A stretch of DNA of 35,196 nucleotides from an uncultured Pseudohongiella sp. (GCA_902531515.1 CACAEJ010000015.1:1-35196), one strand, 5' to 3'. Positions 9,429-17,435 are shown, counted from the first letter of the stretch. Notes: a model not told the origin generated them from the letters alone. A program made the numbers and translations.

Positions 9429-9473
9429 GCGCCTTTCAGCTCTTCCACTAGGGCAAATTTAAAGGATTTTTGG

Positions 9474-10556
9474 TTAATTGCTGGTAGAAACTGTAATGCG
9501 ATCGAATACAAATATATTGTTTGTCTCTGACAAGGGGTTTCGCTTGGCTGAAAATTCAGCAGAGAGTGAGTATTTATCCGATTCACCCCGCACGTAGAGC
9601 TTATCAGTATTAAATTCCGCAGAGGTCACCGAATCCGGCTGATTCTGCCAAATTTGAAGTTCGTCGCTGCAAATTTGTGTCTGCTTATTTCTTGGATGAA
9701 AGTCATTCAGGATCAGGGTTGAATCGACCAATTTAAAGCTTAAACTGAACCACGAATGCTGATTGTTGTTACCTGTTTTAACTTGCACGCAATCGGAAAC
9801 CAGTTGCGATGTCGTTTGGTAGAAATTCGTACCCATTGAGAGGCTCTCGTAAGGACTTTCATTGACAGCCAATGCGGATCTAATAACTTCACTCCATATT
9901 TTGTAACCGGTCGCATTTAGGTGGAGTCCATCTGATACAAAAATGTCTCCACGAACCTCGCCATTTTTCTGAACCATATAGGTATCAATATCTACATGGG
10001 TGATCTGATCATCAGTTTCAGATCTCTTGCTAAATCCTTCGTTAACTATTCTTGCTTTTTCCCAAAGGTGAGATCGAGCGATGCTAGGCTTCACCGATAG
10101 CACGTATATGCGGGTTTGAGGAAGAGAGGATTTCATCATCTCGACTAACTTATCGAATTGCGTGAGTATTGAAGATGGAGAAAGACCCCAAGCTAGATCA
10201 TTATCCCCTTCGTATAGGACGATGGCTCGAGGGTTGTATTTGGCGATAATACGATCGAAGTAATAAATTACATCGTTCATAACGCTTCCGCCGAAGCCTC
10301 GGTTTATTGCAGTAATAGGGGAAAGCTCCGCGATGGCATTAGACCAGAATCGAATACTTGAACTTCCAACAAGCAATACTGCGTTGTCAGGAGGAGGTTC
10401 AGAGAAGTCTTGTTCTTCAAAAGCAATAATTTGCGATTGGTAGCGAAGAGGGTCTGGCGGGGACTGAGCAAAGCTAGTTTGCACCTGCCCAGTCAGTATA
10501 ATTACCCAAAAGCTTTTTCCCAGGTGACACGCTATCAATCGAACAGACCTAGTCAT
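9474..10556 (-). CDS. SGNH/GDSL-family hydrolase with extra C-terminal domain
   Basis: A 360-residue exported hydrolase. A signal peptide (about 1-31, ending TSFAQ) precedes an SGNH fold. Block I is LLVGSSSIRFW with the likely nucleophile Ser66, block II is NRGFGGS, block III is EGDND with Asn119, and block V is SDGLHLN with Asp209 and His212. These enzymes are esterases, often deacetylating sugars or glycans. Residues about 235-360 form an additional beta-rich segment with two Cys that I do not recognise; it could be a binding module. The gene sits 58 bp after the SMP-30 gene in the same direction and 154 bp before the DUF1592 operon. The natural ester substrate is not evident. Confidence 0.85.
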   Translation of the reverse strand: MTRSVRLIACHLGKSFWVIILTGQVQTSFAQSPPDPLRYQSQIIAFEEQDFSEPPPDNAVLLVGSSSIRFWSNAIAELSPITAINRGFGGSVMNDVIYYFDRIIAKYNPRAIVLYEGDNDLAWGLSPSSILTQFDKLVEMMKSSLPQTRIYVLSVKPSIARSHLWEKARIVNEGFSKRSETDDQITHVDIDTYMVQKNGEVRGDIFVSDGLHLNATGYKIWSEVIRSALAVNESPYESLSMGTNFYQTTSQLVSDCVQVKTGNNNQHSWFSLSFKLVDSTLILNDFHPRNKQTQICSDELQIWQNQPDSVTSAEFNTDKLYVRGESDKYSLSAEFSAKRNPLSETNNIFVFDRITVSTSN

Positions 10557-10614
10557 ATCTTAGCCAACACAGTTGCTTTCAGAAAGCAAAGACCGAACGC
10601 AAATCGAAATTTGC

Positions 10615-11643
10615 TTACGCCACGCCAGCCCCGCGCACACCCACATAAACTGAATAGAGAGATTGGCTCGCCGTCATGAATAGGCGATTTCTTTTAGCTC
10701 CCCCAAAGCACACGTTTGCGCAAACCTCGGGTAGTCTTATAACACCTATTGTGTCGCCATCAGGCGCAACGACCTGCACTCCTGGTCTTGCTCCGGCCCA
10801 AACATTGCCATCCACATCACAGCGAATTCCATCTGCCGAAGTTCGAGAGTCTGTGGTGGGGTCAACTAGCTCGGTAAATACTCGCCCGTTTCGCAATCTG
10901 GCGCCATCTACATCCCAGACTTTGATGTCTCGACCAGCCCCGGTGTTTGCAACATAGAGAAGTGAGTAATCAGGAGAGAAACAAAGCCCATTAGGAGCGT
11001 CTATATCGTCTGTTACTCTATTGATCTGTCCAGAGCTATCGACTCTGTAAACAGATAGTGGGTGAAGCTGTTCTGCTCGGTTTCCCTCATAGTTTCCCCT
11101 GATGCCATAAGGGGGGTCAGTGAACCAAATGCTACCATCTGGATGCACTGTGGCGTCATTGGGAGAGTTTAAAGGCTGACCCTCGTAGCTATCAGCGATC
11201 ACTGTAATTGTGCCGTCGTACTCATAACGAACAACTCGTCGATTCCCGTGCTCGCAAGAAATTTGTCTTCCTTCAAAATCAAAAGTATTTCCGTTGCTAT
11301 TGCCGGACGGGTTTCGAAATTCGGTCACCCGGTTGTCGTCCTCGATCCATCTTAACTGTCGATTATTGGGTATGTCGCTCCATACGAGGAATCGCCCTAC
11401 GCCGTTCCACGCCGGCCCTTCTGCCCACATTGTTCCTACATGATGGCGCAGGATGGGAGTGTTAAACAAAATATAGCGTTGGAAACGGTTATCTAATGCA
11501 ATCAAGTCGGGGTCTGGATACCTCAGAGGGGTATTCCCGGACCAATCTCGCTGTGCCGCCTGTTCAAGTTCTTGAGAGTTAACCATCTTAGGTAAGAGTG
11601 CTATAGCCGCCGAGCTTGCAGCAATGAAGTCGCGCCGTTTCAT
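10615..11643 (-). CDS. SMP-30/gluconolactonase-like beta-propeller enzyme, Tat-exported
   Basis: A 342-residue protein starting with KRRDFIAASSAAIAL, a Tat-type signal, then a six-bladed SMP-30/Gnl propeller. Metal-ligand motifs are visible in order: AEGPAW (Glu), NSPNDATVHPDGSIWFTDPPYG (Asn/Asp), DAPNGLCFSPD (Asn) and RTSADGIRCDVDGNVWA (Asp). Relatives are Ca2+/Zn2+-dependent lactonases that open sugar lactones such as glucono-1,5-lactone. Sugar dehydrogenases such as PQQ enzymes make such lactones in the periplasm, so an exported lactonase fits the oxidative character of the window, although the PQQ genes are more than 10 kb away. It is the first of six same-direction genes and is divergent from pyrD. 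Confidence 0.88.
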   Translation of the reverse strand: MKRRDFIAASSAAIALLPKMVNSQELEQAAQRDWSGNTPLRYPDPDLIALDNRFQRYILFNTPILRHHVGTMWAEGPAWNGVGRFLVWSDIPNNRQLRWIEDDNRVTEFRNPSGNSNGNTFDFEGRQISCEHGNRRVVRYEYDGTITVIADSYEGQPLNSPNDATVHPDGSIWFTDPPYGIRGNYEGNRAEQLHPLSVYRVDSSGQINRVTDDIDAPNGLCFSPDYSLLYVANTGAGRDIKVWDVDGARLRNGRVFTELVDPTTDSRTSADGIRCDVDGNVWAGARPGVQVVAPDGDTIGVIRLPEVCANVCFGGAKRNRLFMTASQSLYSVYVGVRGAGVA

Positions 11644-11914
11644 ACAAACCTCTTCGATATCTAAGTTTATTTAATAAGTGATTTGCCATTTAGGGGTTAT
11701 GAAGACAAATGAAGATCCTAATGCAAGCGTCACTTCTTGTCGAGAAAGGAGTTTCTAGGAGCCTCAATTGCATAATTGCGGCTTTTCGTAACTCCCATAG
11801 GATAGATACCAATCGAATGAGCAAAAGACTTTAAAAACGTTGGTCTAAAGCTATTGACTGATTATATCTTTCTTACAGAAAATATACTGGTTGCTACAGA
11901 GAGTCCTTAGTCCT
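11644..11914. other. intergenic divergent promoter region between SMP-30 gene and pyrD
   Basis: 271 bases with no coding potential that I can support. It must hold promoters for the minus-strand SMP-30 gene and for pyrD. A TTGACT lies at 11854-11859 and a TATACT at 11883-11888, but their spacing of 23 bases is too long for a standard promoter, so I assign neither. Confidence 0.5.
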
Positions 11915-12928
11915 ATGTTGTACCCTATTATAGCTAAGTGTCTGATGCTCATGGACCCAGAGAGAGCTCATGATTTAACGCTCAGATTTCTGAAAGAAAC
12001 AGCTAACACACCACTTAGCTTTCTTTATGACCAGTCTTTGGAGACACGAAAGGTGGAGCTGATGGGTTTGGAATTTCCAAATCCGATTGGTTTGGCGGCT
12101 GGTCTGGATAAGGATGGGGAGGCTATAGATGCTTTTCACCAAATGGGTTTTGGCCATGTTGAGGTTGGGACGGTTACACCCGAGCCTCAACCAGGGAATA
12201 CAAAACCAAGGATGTTCAGAATTAAGCCGCAGCAAGCATTGATTAATCGCATGGGGTTTAACAATAAGGGTGTTGATAATTTGGTAGTGAATTTAAAGTC
12301 GCGAAAATCTAAAGGTGTGGTAGGTGTAAACATTGGGAAAAATAAGAAAACTAGTCTAAAGGAAAGTAAATTCGATTATTTGGCTTGTTTAGAGAAATTA
12401 TATCCGCATGCTTCTTATGTAACAGTAAATATTTCCTCTCCAAATACTAAAGAGCTCAGATCTTTGCAATTCGGTGAATTGCTGAGTGAGCTGCTGGATA
12501 CGCTCAAAGAAAAACAAGATAAACTCGCTAGGAGTTATGGTTTTTATGTTCCGCTAGCCTTAAAAATTTCGCCTGATTTATCCGAGGAAGAAGTGATACG
12601 TATCGCTCTTAAGTTAGTGGAGTATCAAATTGACGCTATTGTAGCAACGAACACTACGATAAATAGAGACTCTGTTTCTGGCCTGCAATTTTCTGTGGAA
12701 GAAGGAGGTTTAAGCGGGCCGCCCGTAAAAAAATTATCCGACACTATAATAGGTTGCCTCTCGAAAGAAATTGGTGATGAAATTCCGATTATCGGAGTGG
12801 GGGGTATAAATTCAGCATCTGACGCACGTGATAAATTAAATTTAGGTGCCAAACTGCTCCAGCTCTACACTGGGCTAATTTATCAAGGTCCTGAACTTTT
12901 AAAGGCGATTTCCAAAGCATATCCATAA
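11915..12928 (+). CDS. pyrD: dihydroorotate dehydrogenase (quinone), class 2
   Basis: Oxidises dihydroorotate to orotate in pyrimidine synthesis, passing electrons to membrane quinone. From ATG 11915 it has 337 residues, matching the about 336 of gammaproteobacterial PyrD. An upstream in-frame TTG at 11891 would add eight residues and is rejected, because MLYPIIAKCLMLMDPERAHDL matches the family N-terminus, the short amphipathic membrane-binding part. Visible motifs are GLAAGLDKDG, GFGHVEVGTVTP, NRMGFNNKG, the active-site segment VNISSPNTKELRSLQ with the class 2 catalytic Ser, IVATNTT, and GVGGINSASDARDKLNLGA for FMN phosphate binding. It stands alone between accessory genes and is convergent with matB; a hairpin follows its stop. 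Confidence 0.97.
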   Translation: MLYPIIAKCLMLMDPERAHDLTLRFLKETANTPLSFLYDQSLETRKVELMGLEFPNPIGLAAGLDKDGEAIDAFHQMGFGHVEVGTVTPEPQPGNTKPRMFRIKPQQALINRMGFNNKGVDNLVVNLKSRKSKGVVGVNIGKNKKTSLKESKFDYLACLEKLYPHASYVTVNISSPNTKELRSLQFGELLSELLDTLKEKQDKLARSYGFYVPLALKISPDLSEEEVIRIALKLVEYQIDAIVATNTTINRDSVSGLQFSVEEGGLSGPPVKKLSDTIIGCLSKEIGDEIPIIGVGGINSASDARDKLNLGAKLLQLYTGLIYQGPELLKAISKAYP

Positions 12929-12951
12929 GAGAGAACTCTGAATGAGTCTCT
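12929..12951 (+). terminator. imperfect hairpin terminator after pyrD
   Basis: Directly after the pyrD stop, GAGAACTC pairs with GAGTCTC across a five-base loop (TGAAT) with one bulged A, followed by TTTAT. The stem is short and the T tract brief. It lies between the convergent pyrD and matB genes and could serve pyrD. Confidence 0.4.
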
Positions 12952-12981
12952 TTATAGCGAGACTGTCAGAATCATTTCTAA

Positions 12982-14472
12982 CTATTGGGAGATCAGTTGA
13001 TTAAGTTTAGGCTTTGTAACCTTACCCATTGCATTTCTAGGAAGTGCATCTACGATGACAAGTTTTTTAGGTATCTTATAGGGCGACATGCGATCACCAC
13101 ACCAAATCTTTAAAGAATCGTAACTTAACTCACTCCCATCCTTAATAACTACAAATGCCGTTACCGCTTCACCCCAAGTGTCGTCTTCAACTCCGATTAC
13201 GGCTACTTCAGCAATAGACTCATGCGTTAGTAAAACGCCCTCGATCTCCAATGCGGATAGTTTGTAACCGCCGGACTTGATTATATCGACCGAGGATCTT
13301 CCCATTATTCTGAAGTATCCGTCCTCTATAACTGCGACATCTCCCGTACAAAACCAGCCGTCTCTGAAAGAACTTTCCGTTGCTTCTTTATTGCCCCAAT
13401 ACTCTAGAAAGACATTATCCCCCTTTATTCTGATTTCTCCCGACTCTGATTCTCTTTCTATGGGATTATCACTTTCGTCGAAAAGTTGGCACTCTACTCC
13501 TGGCAATGGTTGACCTACTGCTCCTGCGCGACGCTCACCGTTATAGGGGTTAGAAATACCCATGCCAATTTCTGTCATACCATATCTTTCAAGTAAGATT
13601 TGCCCGGTCAATTCCTTCCATTGCTCAAACAGCTTTACAGGACATGCAGCGGAGCCCGAAATATTTAACCGCATGGCTTTAAACCCTGCACAGATTTTCT
13701 CTACTTCATCTTCACCAATAGTTTCAAAGTATTGGATTAGTTTTACGTAAATGGTTGGCACAGCCATAAATACATTGTAAGTACCAAGTGTAATTTGTTC
13801 AGAAATCTTAGGGATATCGAACTTAGAAAATAGGTGCACTGTAGCGCCAGACCATAAACCACAGCTTAATATATTGATGATACCGTGAATGTGATGAAGG
13901 GGAAGGAATAAGGGGATAACATCGTTTTCTGACCACTCCCATGCGGTTATAAGTGTTGTTATTTGGGCATAGATGGTCTTGTGTGTGCTAACAACCCCTT
14001 TTGGCTTATTAGTGGTCCCTGAAGTGAAAAGCATCATGGCTCTTCTTTCTGAATCAATTAAAGGGAGTTCTTGAGGTTCTTCAGCTAGCACGTCGCCTAC
14101 CGATAGGAGCTCAATTTCAAGCGAATTACAAAGTTCCTTTAGAGAATCATGATATTGAGCGCCTGCTATCAATCTTGTAACGTTTGCACAGGTTAGATAG
14201 TGGTCTAGTTCGGAGACTGCAGAGGCAACATTTAGTGGAACAGCGATACCTCCAGCCCTCCAGACCCCATGCATGGTTGTTACATAGTCCAAACTGGCTG
14301 GCAAAAAGAAAGCAATGCGTTCTTCATTCAGATCCTCTCTATCTCCGAGAATTCCAGCGGAGAAAAGATTTATTCGATTATTAATCTCGGAATAAGTGTG
14401 CTTATTGGCGTCTTCTACCAAGGCAACTTTTTTGCTGTTACCGCGGAAGAAGGGGAAAGGAATTTCAGACAT
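12982..14472 (-). CDS. matB: malonyl-CoA synthetase-like acyl-CoA ligase (MatB/ACSF3 group)
   Basis: An adenylate-forming enzyme of 496 residues, the usual MatB size, expected to make malonyl-CoA from malonate, ATP and CoA. The ATP loop is LFTSGTTNKPKGV (about 149-160), followed by ERYGMTEIGMGISNPYNGERR (about 295-315), GWFCTGD (about 372-378), the hinge GRSSVDIIKSGGYK and the catalytic Lys in NAMGKVTKPKL (Lys484). The RYGMTE-x-x-M-x-x-SNPY stretch, running into AGAVGQPLPGV, is the segment by which MatB and human ACSF3 are recognised. The best support is context: it lies 31 bp after madM and madL, the malonate carrier genes, in one operon. A medium-chain or generic acyl-CoA ligase is the alternative. 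No malonyl-CoA decarboxylase is nearby. Confidence 0.85.
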   Translation of the reverse strand: MSEIPFPFFRGNSKKVALVEDANKHTYSEINNRINLFSAGILGDREDLNEERIAFFLPASLDYVTTMHGVWRAGGIAVPLNVASAVSELDHYLTCANVTRLIAGAQYHDSLKELCNSLEIELLSVGDVLAEEPQELPLIDSERRAMMLFTSGTTNKPKGVVSTHKTIYAQITTLITAWEWSENDVIPLFLPLHHIHGIINILSCGLWSGATVHLFSKFDIPKISEQITLGTYNVFMAVPTIYVKLIQYFETIGEDEVEKICAGFKAMRLNISGSAACPVKLFEQWKELTGQILLERYGMTEIGMGISNPYNGERRAGAVGQPLPGVECQLFDESDNPIERESESGEIRIKGDNVFLEYWGNKEATESSFRDGWFCTGDVAVIEDGYFRIMGRSSVDIIKSGGYKLSALEIEGVLLTHESIAEVAVIGVEDDTWGEAVTAFVVIKDGSELSYDSLKIWCGDRMSPYKIPKKLVIVDALPRNAMGKVTKPKLNQLISQ

Positions 14473-14503
14473 AGTTGCTTCCGTAATCTAATGTTGCTTA
14501 TTT

Positions 14504-15262
14504 TTAATAAATTGCACTGACGATAAAAAACAAAATGGACGGGCCTAGTAAGCAGCCTACGCCAGTATAAAAAGTGGCTGTCATTGCTCCATAAGGAACA
14601 AGCTTTGGGTCAGTTGCAGCTAAGCCTGCAGCCACACCGCTCGTGGTGCCCATCAGACCACCAAAAACCATCGCAGATTGAGGGTTGTTCAGTCCGATGT
14701 ACTTGGCCACTAAGGGCGTGCCTATCATTACTAGTATAGATTTTACCAGGCCCGCTGCCACACTTAACGTTATAACCGTATCTGAGGCACCGATAGCTTC
14801 TCCAGTCACTGGTCCTACAATATAAGTCACAGCGCCGGAGCCGATGGTTGTGATCGCCGCGGGATCGGTGTAACCAAAGAGTATGGCGACCACGGCACCT
14901 ATTATAAATGACACGACTACGCCGGCAAAAATTGAGATGACGCCTGCTACCCCAGCCTTTTTTAACTCGCTTAGTTGGACGCCAAAGGCGGTAGCAACTA
15001 TTGCGAAATCTCTCATCATCCCACCGCCCATTAGCCCGATACCACCAAGCAGAGCTATATCTGCAGCTCCGGTGCTACCTCCGGTTGCGATCCCACCGAA
15101 ATAGGCAGCTAACAAACCCAACGCGATAGCTATCGCTGAGCCATGAATTCTGCCAGCGGTTAATTTGTCAGCGAGAACATATGAAATCCAGATAGTAATA
15201 CCGACGACCGCGAAAGCTACGACCAAACTGTTTCGAACAAAAACCGTTTCAAAAATGTCCAT
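14504..15262 (-). CDS. madM: malonate transporter subunit MadM
   Basis: The larger subunit of the two-component MadLM malonate:Na+ carrier in the cytoplasmic membrane. It has 252 residues, close to the family's about 254, with some eight hydrophobic spans rich in Gly and Ala. The family N-terminus is clear (RNSLVVAFAVVGITIWISYVLADKLTAGRIHGSAIAIALG), and GGIGLMGGGMMRDFAIVATAFG is another conserved run. It starts 12 bp after the madL stop and ends 31 bp before matB, so the three are very likely co-transcribed. Together they give import of malonate followed by activation to malonyl-CoA. Confidence 0.93.
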   Translation of the reverse strand: MDIFETVFVRNSLVVAFAVVGITIWISYVLADKLTAGRIHGSAIAIALGLLAAYFGGIATGGSTGAADIALLGGIGLMGGGMMRDFAIVATAFGVQLSELKKAGVAGVISIFAGVVVSFIIGAVVAILFGYTDPAAITTIGSGAVTYIVGPVTGEAIGASDTVITLSVAAGLVKSILVMIGTPLVAKYIGLNNPQSAMVFGGLMGTTSGVAAGLAATDPKLVPYGAMTATFYTGVGCLLGPSILFFIVSAIY

Positions 15263-15274
15263 GAGAATAATCCT

Positions 15275-15649
15275 TTAGTCTTCGTTGGTCGCCGCGCTGC
15301 TGCCAATCTTGCTCAGGACAGGCACCAGTGCAAAGCTGACCGCGACAGCTGCGACTCCAGCAACCACGGCTAGTAACCCACCTTCAGTAGCGCCAGCTAC
15401 ATCTTGTCTTGCGGCCATGGCGACAACGATCGGTATGTACATTGCACTCCAAAATTTAATGCCGCTCCCGGCAGCGCCTTCGGTCAAGGCTTTAAACTTT
15501 TCTGAATTACTCGCCAGCACGAGGAATATCATTGCTATGCCCACACCTCCAACATTAGCATCTACATTTAAGAATACGCCGATTGATTCTCCTATCAGCA
15601 TACCTAGAATTAGGCACCCTGAAAGCAGGGCTACACCATAAACTATCAT
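15275..15649 (-). CDS. madL: malonate transporter subunit MadL
   Basis: The small subunit of the MadLM malonate carrier, with 124 residues and about four membrane spans. The N-terminus MIVYGVALLSGCLILGML, followed by DANVGGVGIAMIFLVLAS, is typical MadL. A good ribosome site (AGAGGAAAA) lies a few bases before the ATG at 15649. It is the first gene of madL-madM-matB. The 178 bases between it and the divergent DUF4920 gene must hold its promoter; TTGACC with a poor TTCGAT 17 bases on is the best candidate I see. No malonate-responsive regulator gene (MatR/MdcR type) is adjacent. Confidence 0.93.
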   Translation of the reverse strand: MIVYGVALLSGCLILGMLIGESIGVFLNVDANVGGVGIAMIFLVLASNSEKFKALTEGAAGSGIKFWSAMYIPIVVAMAARQDVAGATEGGLLAVVAGVAAVAVSFALVPVLSKIGSSAATNED

Positions 15650-15751
15650 TATAATTTTCCTCTTTAGGTAGCGCTCGCACGTTTAAGATCGAATTGGATG
15701 ATATGATGGTGGTCAAGTAAGTGCAATTTGGTATCTTACAGTGAAACCAAT

Positions 15752-15779
15752 TTGCGAACTGAGTTAATAGTGCTATATT
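15752..15779 (+). promoter_or_regulatory. extended -10 promoter of the DUF4920 gene
   Basis: TTGCGA at 15752-15757, a 16-base spacer ending in TGC, then TATATT at 15774-15779. The TG one base before the -10 makes an extended -10 site and compensates for the imperfect -35. The start codon lies about 48 bases downstream, with a GGAG ribosome site between. It is the best sigma-70-type match I found in the window. Confidence 0.5.
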
Positions 15780-15827
15780 AAAGTTCAAAGTTTTAAGACG
15801 ATTAGTCTGATTTTTCGGAGAGCAACG

Positions 15828-16298
15828 ATGCCAAAGACATTAGTAATTCTTTTAAGCCTAATTATTAGCTTCATTTCGGTTAGTCATGCAGACAAACCCT
15901 TTAGTGCGGATCAGTCTTTTGGGGGTCAGATACCAACGGAAGGTGAGGCATTAACTCTAAAGGAAGCGATAGGGGATATTGGTCGTGTTGAGGACCAATT
16001 CATAAAGATCGAAGGACAGATAACAGAGGTATGTCAGGCGAAGGGATGCTGGATGATACTCGTGGAGGGAGATACTTACGCGAGGGTAACCTTTGAGAAT
16101 TACGGTTTTTTTGTGCCGACCGAAACCAGTATGCAGCGCTCCGTGATTTATGGACAGCTAAGTGAACGAACTCTCTCCGGACAGCAAGCTGAACATTTTG
16201 CTCAAGACGCTGGTTCGCAGTCTAAAATTAAACTTGAGGGAGAGATAAGAGAATATTCTATCTTGGCAAGAGGAGTGCAGCTCGAGAGCAGAAGCTGA
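15828..16298 (+). CDS. exported DUF4920 domain protein
   Basis: A 156-residue protein with a signal peptide (MPKTLVILLSLIISFISVSHA) and one DUF4920 domain, a small OB-fold-like beta barrel of unknown function found in periplasmic proteins. The segment FIKIEGQITEVCQAKGCWMILVE is the family core; its two Cys, five residues apart, are typical and could bind metal or form a disulfide. It is a single-gene transcription unit with its own promoter and a strong terminator, divergent from madL. The role is unknown; relatives often lie near redox or metal-handling genes, but that is not the case here. Confidence 0.88.
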   Translation: MPKTLVILLSLIISFISVSHADKPFSADQSFGGQIPTEGEALTLKEAIGDIGRVEDQFIKIEGQITEVCQAKGCWMILVEGDTYARVTFENYGFFVPTETSMQRSVIYGQLSERTLSGQQAEHFAQDAGSQSKIKLEGEIREYSILARGVQLESRS

Positions 16299-16317
16299 AC
16301 ATAGAAGCCTAAATATT

Positions 16318-16348
16318 AAAAAAGGAAGGTTCTACCTTCCTTTTTTTT
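16318..16348 (+). terminator. strong intrinsic terminator of the DUF4920 gene
   Basis: GGAAGGT (16324-16330) and ACCTTCC (16334-16340) pair across a TCT loop, with flanking A and T runs extending the stem, and eight T follow at 16341-16348. It lies 20 bases after the stop. The A-rich left flank means it could also act on the minus strand. Confidence 0.9.
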
Positions 16349-16378
16349 GCTTCGGAATTTGGTGTTTCGGTCTAAAAG

Positions 16379-16410
16379 CCCGACCCATCGCTAAAAGCGG
16401 TAGGGCCGGG
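16379..16410 (-). terminator. GC-rich long hairpin, probable minus-strand terminator
   Basis: CCCGACCC (16379-16386) pairs with GGGCCGGG (16403-16410) in seven of eight positions, and an inner CGCT/AGCG stem with a three-base loop extends it. Read on the minus strand, the stem ends in TCGGGCTTTTAG, which is terminator-like. No annotated minus-strand gene ends just before it, so it is either a backup terminator for the catabolic operon or the end of an unannotated small RNA. Confidence 0.45.
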
Positions 16411-16591
16411 AATTCAAGGAGCATTTGGATACAGCTCAGCAGCTTGTATCTCAAATAGCGCAATACATCACTTGATCATTATGTCGTATCGCGAGTCGGA
16501 TCTTAACTCCATATGTTGTGCCATACAAGGTCGCAGTGACACAAAAGCTGAAGATTTAAAGCACGATACCGACTAGACAGGAGACTTCAAT

Positions 16592-16623
16592 AAGATAGTA
16601 AAGTAATTACTTTACTATCTTTT
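16592..16623. terminator. perfect 30-bp palindrome after the DUF1080 gene
   Basis: A fully symmetric inverted repeat centred at 16606/16607 (each arm AAGATAGTAAAGTAA) lies 41 bases past the DUF1080 stop, with TTTT on the plus-strand side. It could be a bidirectional terminator at the end of the long minus-strand operon. Its low GC and lack of a loop also fit a dimeric DNA-binding protein site. Confidence 0.5.
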
Positions 16624-16661
16624 CTCATAACTGGATTTCTTGGGTAAAAGAGTAAGTATAA

Positions 16662-17420
16662 TTACAGCTCGCGTAGCCAGATGTTCCTAAAGGACACGAC
16701 TTGGCCGTGGTCTTGAAGCAAAAGTGGCAATTTCCCCGTGCAGTCTATCGTTTTTTGGATCTCATACGGCTCACAGATAGCGCCGTACTCCGGCACTTTA
16801 GGATAAGTACTACCAAGTACCTCTACGTGATTTAGGACTAAGACTCCATTATGGAACAAAGTTATGTATGCGGGTGATTCCAGCTCTCCCTCTCTATTAT
16901 AAATTGGGGCCTTGAAGACTATGTCGTAGGCCTGCCACTCGCCTGGGCGTCGGGATGCATTAACAAGTGGTGGGTACTGATGGTAAACGGATCCAGCCTG
17001 TCCATTTACATAAGTCGGGTTTTCCCAGCTGTCCAGCATTTGAATCTCGAACAAAGCCTGCATGAATATGCCACTGTTACCTCGACTCTGGCCAGCGCCC
17101 TTAATATCTGCGCTTGGCATCCACTCTATGTGCATTTGGATGTCACCAAAAGACTGTTTACTTACAAGCGTCCCAGTCCCATTTGCCACCGTTAGAACTC
17201 CATCTTCTACTATCCATTGTGAGGACTCCCCCGAACGGACATGTGCCCAGCTATCCATATTCATTCCATCAAAGAGAATGACTGCATCTGATGGAGGTTT
17301 CCCGTCGACAACACCGGTAACCTTTTGAGGTACAGGCCCGCTCGGGTCGCCAAGTATTGGTGTCTGTGCTGCGGTTTTCGCCACAAGAATCGTTAAAAGC
17401 GCGGTAATGAGTGCTCTCAT
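16662..17420 (-). CDS. exported DUF1080 (3-keto-disaccharide hydrolase-like) protein
   Basis: A 252-residue protein with a signal peptide (about 1-19) and one DUF1080/PF06439 domain. This is a concanavalin-like beta-sandwich, now named 3-keto-disaccharide hydrolase because some members cleave 3-keto-glycosides. Family motifs seen are VILFDGMNMDSW, SQWIVEDGVLTV, DIQMHIEWMPS, RGNSGIFMQALFEIQMLDS, HQYPPLVNASRRPGEWQAYDIVF and HNGVLVLNHVEVLGST. A GGAG ribosome site precedes the ATG. It follows the Tat-signal TIM-barrel gene by 15 bp, and an oxidoreductase and a second TIM barrel precede them. That gene set suggests keto-sugar processing, with this hydrolysis step outside the cytoplasm. Other members of the domain may only bind glycans, so the activity is inferred. 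Confidence 0.9.
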   Translation of the reverse strand: MRALITALLTILVAKTAAQTPILGDPSGPVPQKVTGVVDGKPPSDAVILFDGMNMDSWAHVRSGESSQWIVEDGVLTVANGTGTLVSKQSFGDIQMHIEWMPSADIKGAGQSRGNSGIFMQALFEIQMLDSWENPTYVNGQAGSVYHQYPPLVNASRRPGEWQAYDIVFKAPIYNREGELESPAYITLFHNGVLVLNHVEVLGSTYPKVPEYGAICEPYEIQKTIDCTGKLPLLLQDHGQVVSFRNIWLREL

Positions 17421-17435
17421 CTTGAAGGAGTCTCC

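Larger units (their letters stand above)
16349..16661. other. non-coding gap with two strong inverted repeats
   Basis: About 310 bases between the DUF4920 terminator and the stop of the DUF1080 gene. I see no credible reading frame. It holds a GC-rich hairpin at 16379-16410 and a perfect AT-rich palindrome at 16592-16621, both listed separately. The stretch between them shows no repeat or RNA gene that I recognise. Confidence 0.6.

Noticed and set aside
11854-11888. TTGACT and TATACT as a pyrD promoter
   Set aside because: The spacing is 23 bases, too long for sigma-70, and no extended -10 is present.
14883-15104. Plus-strand frames opposite madM and madL
   Set aside because: Low-complexity Ala/Pro/Thr translations that mirror Gly/Ala-rich membrane helices on the real strand.
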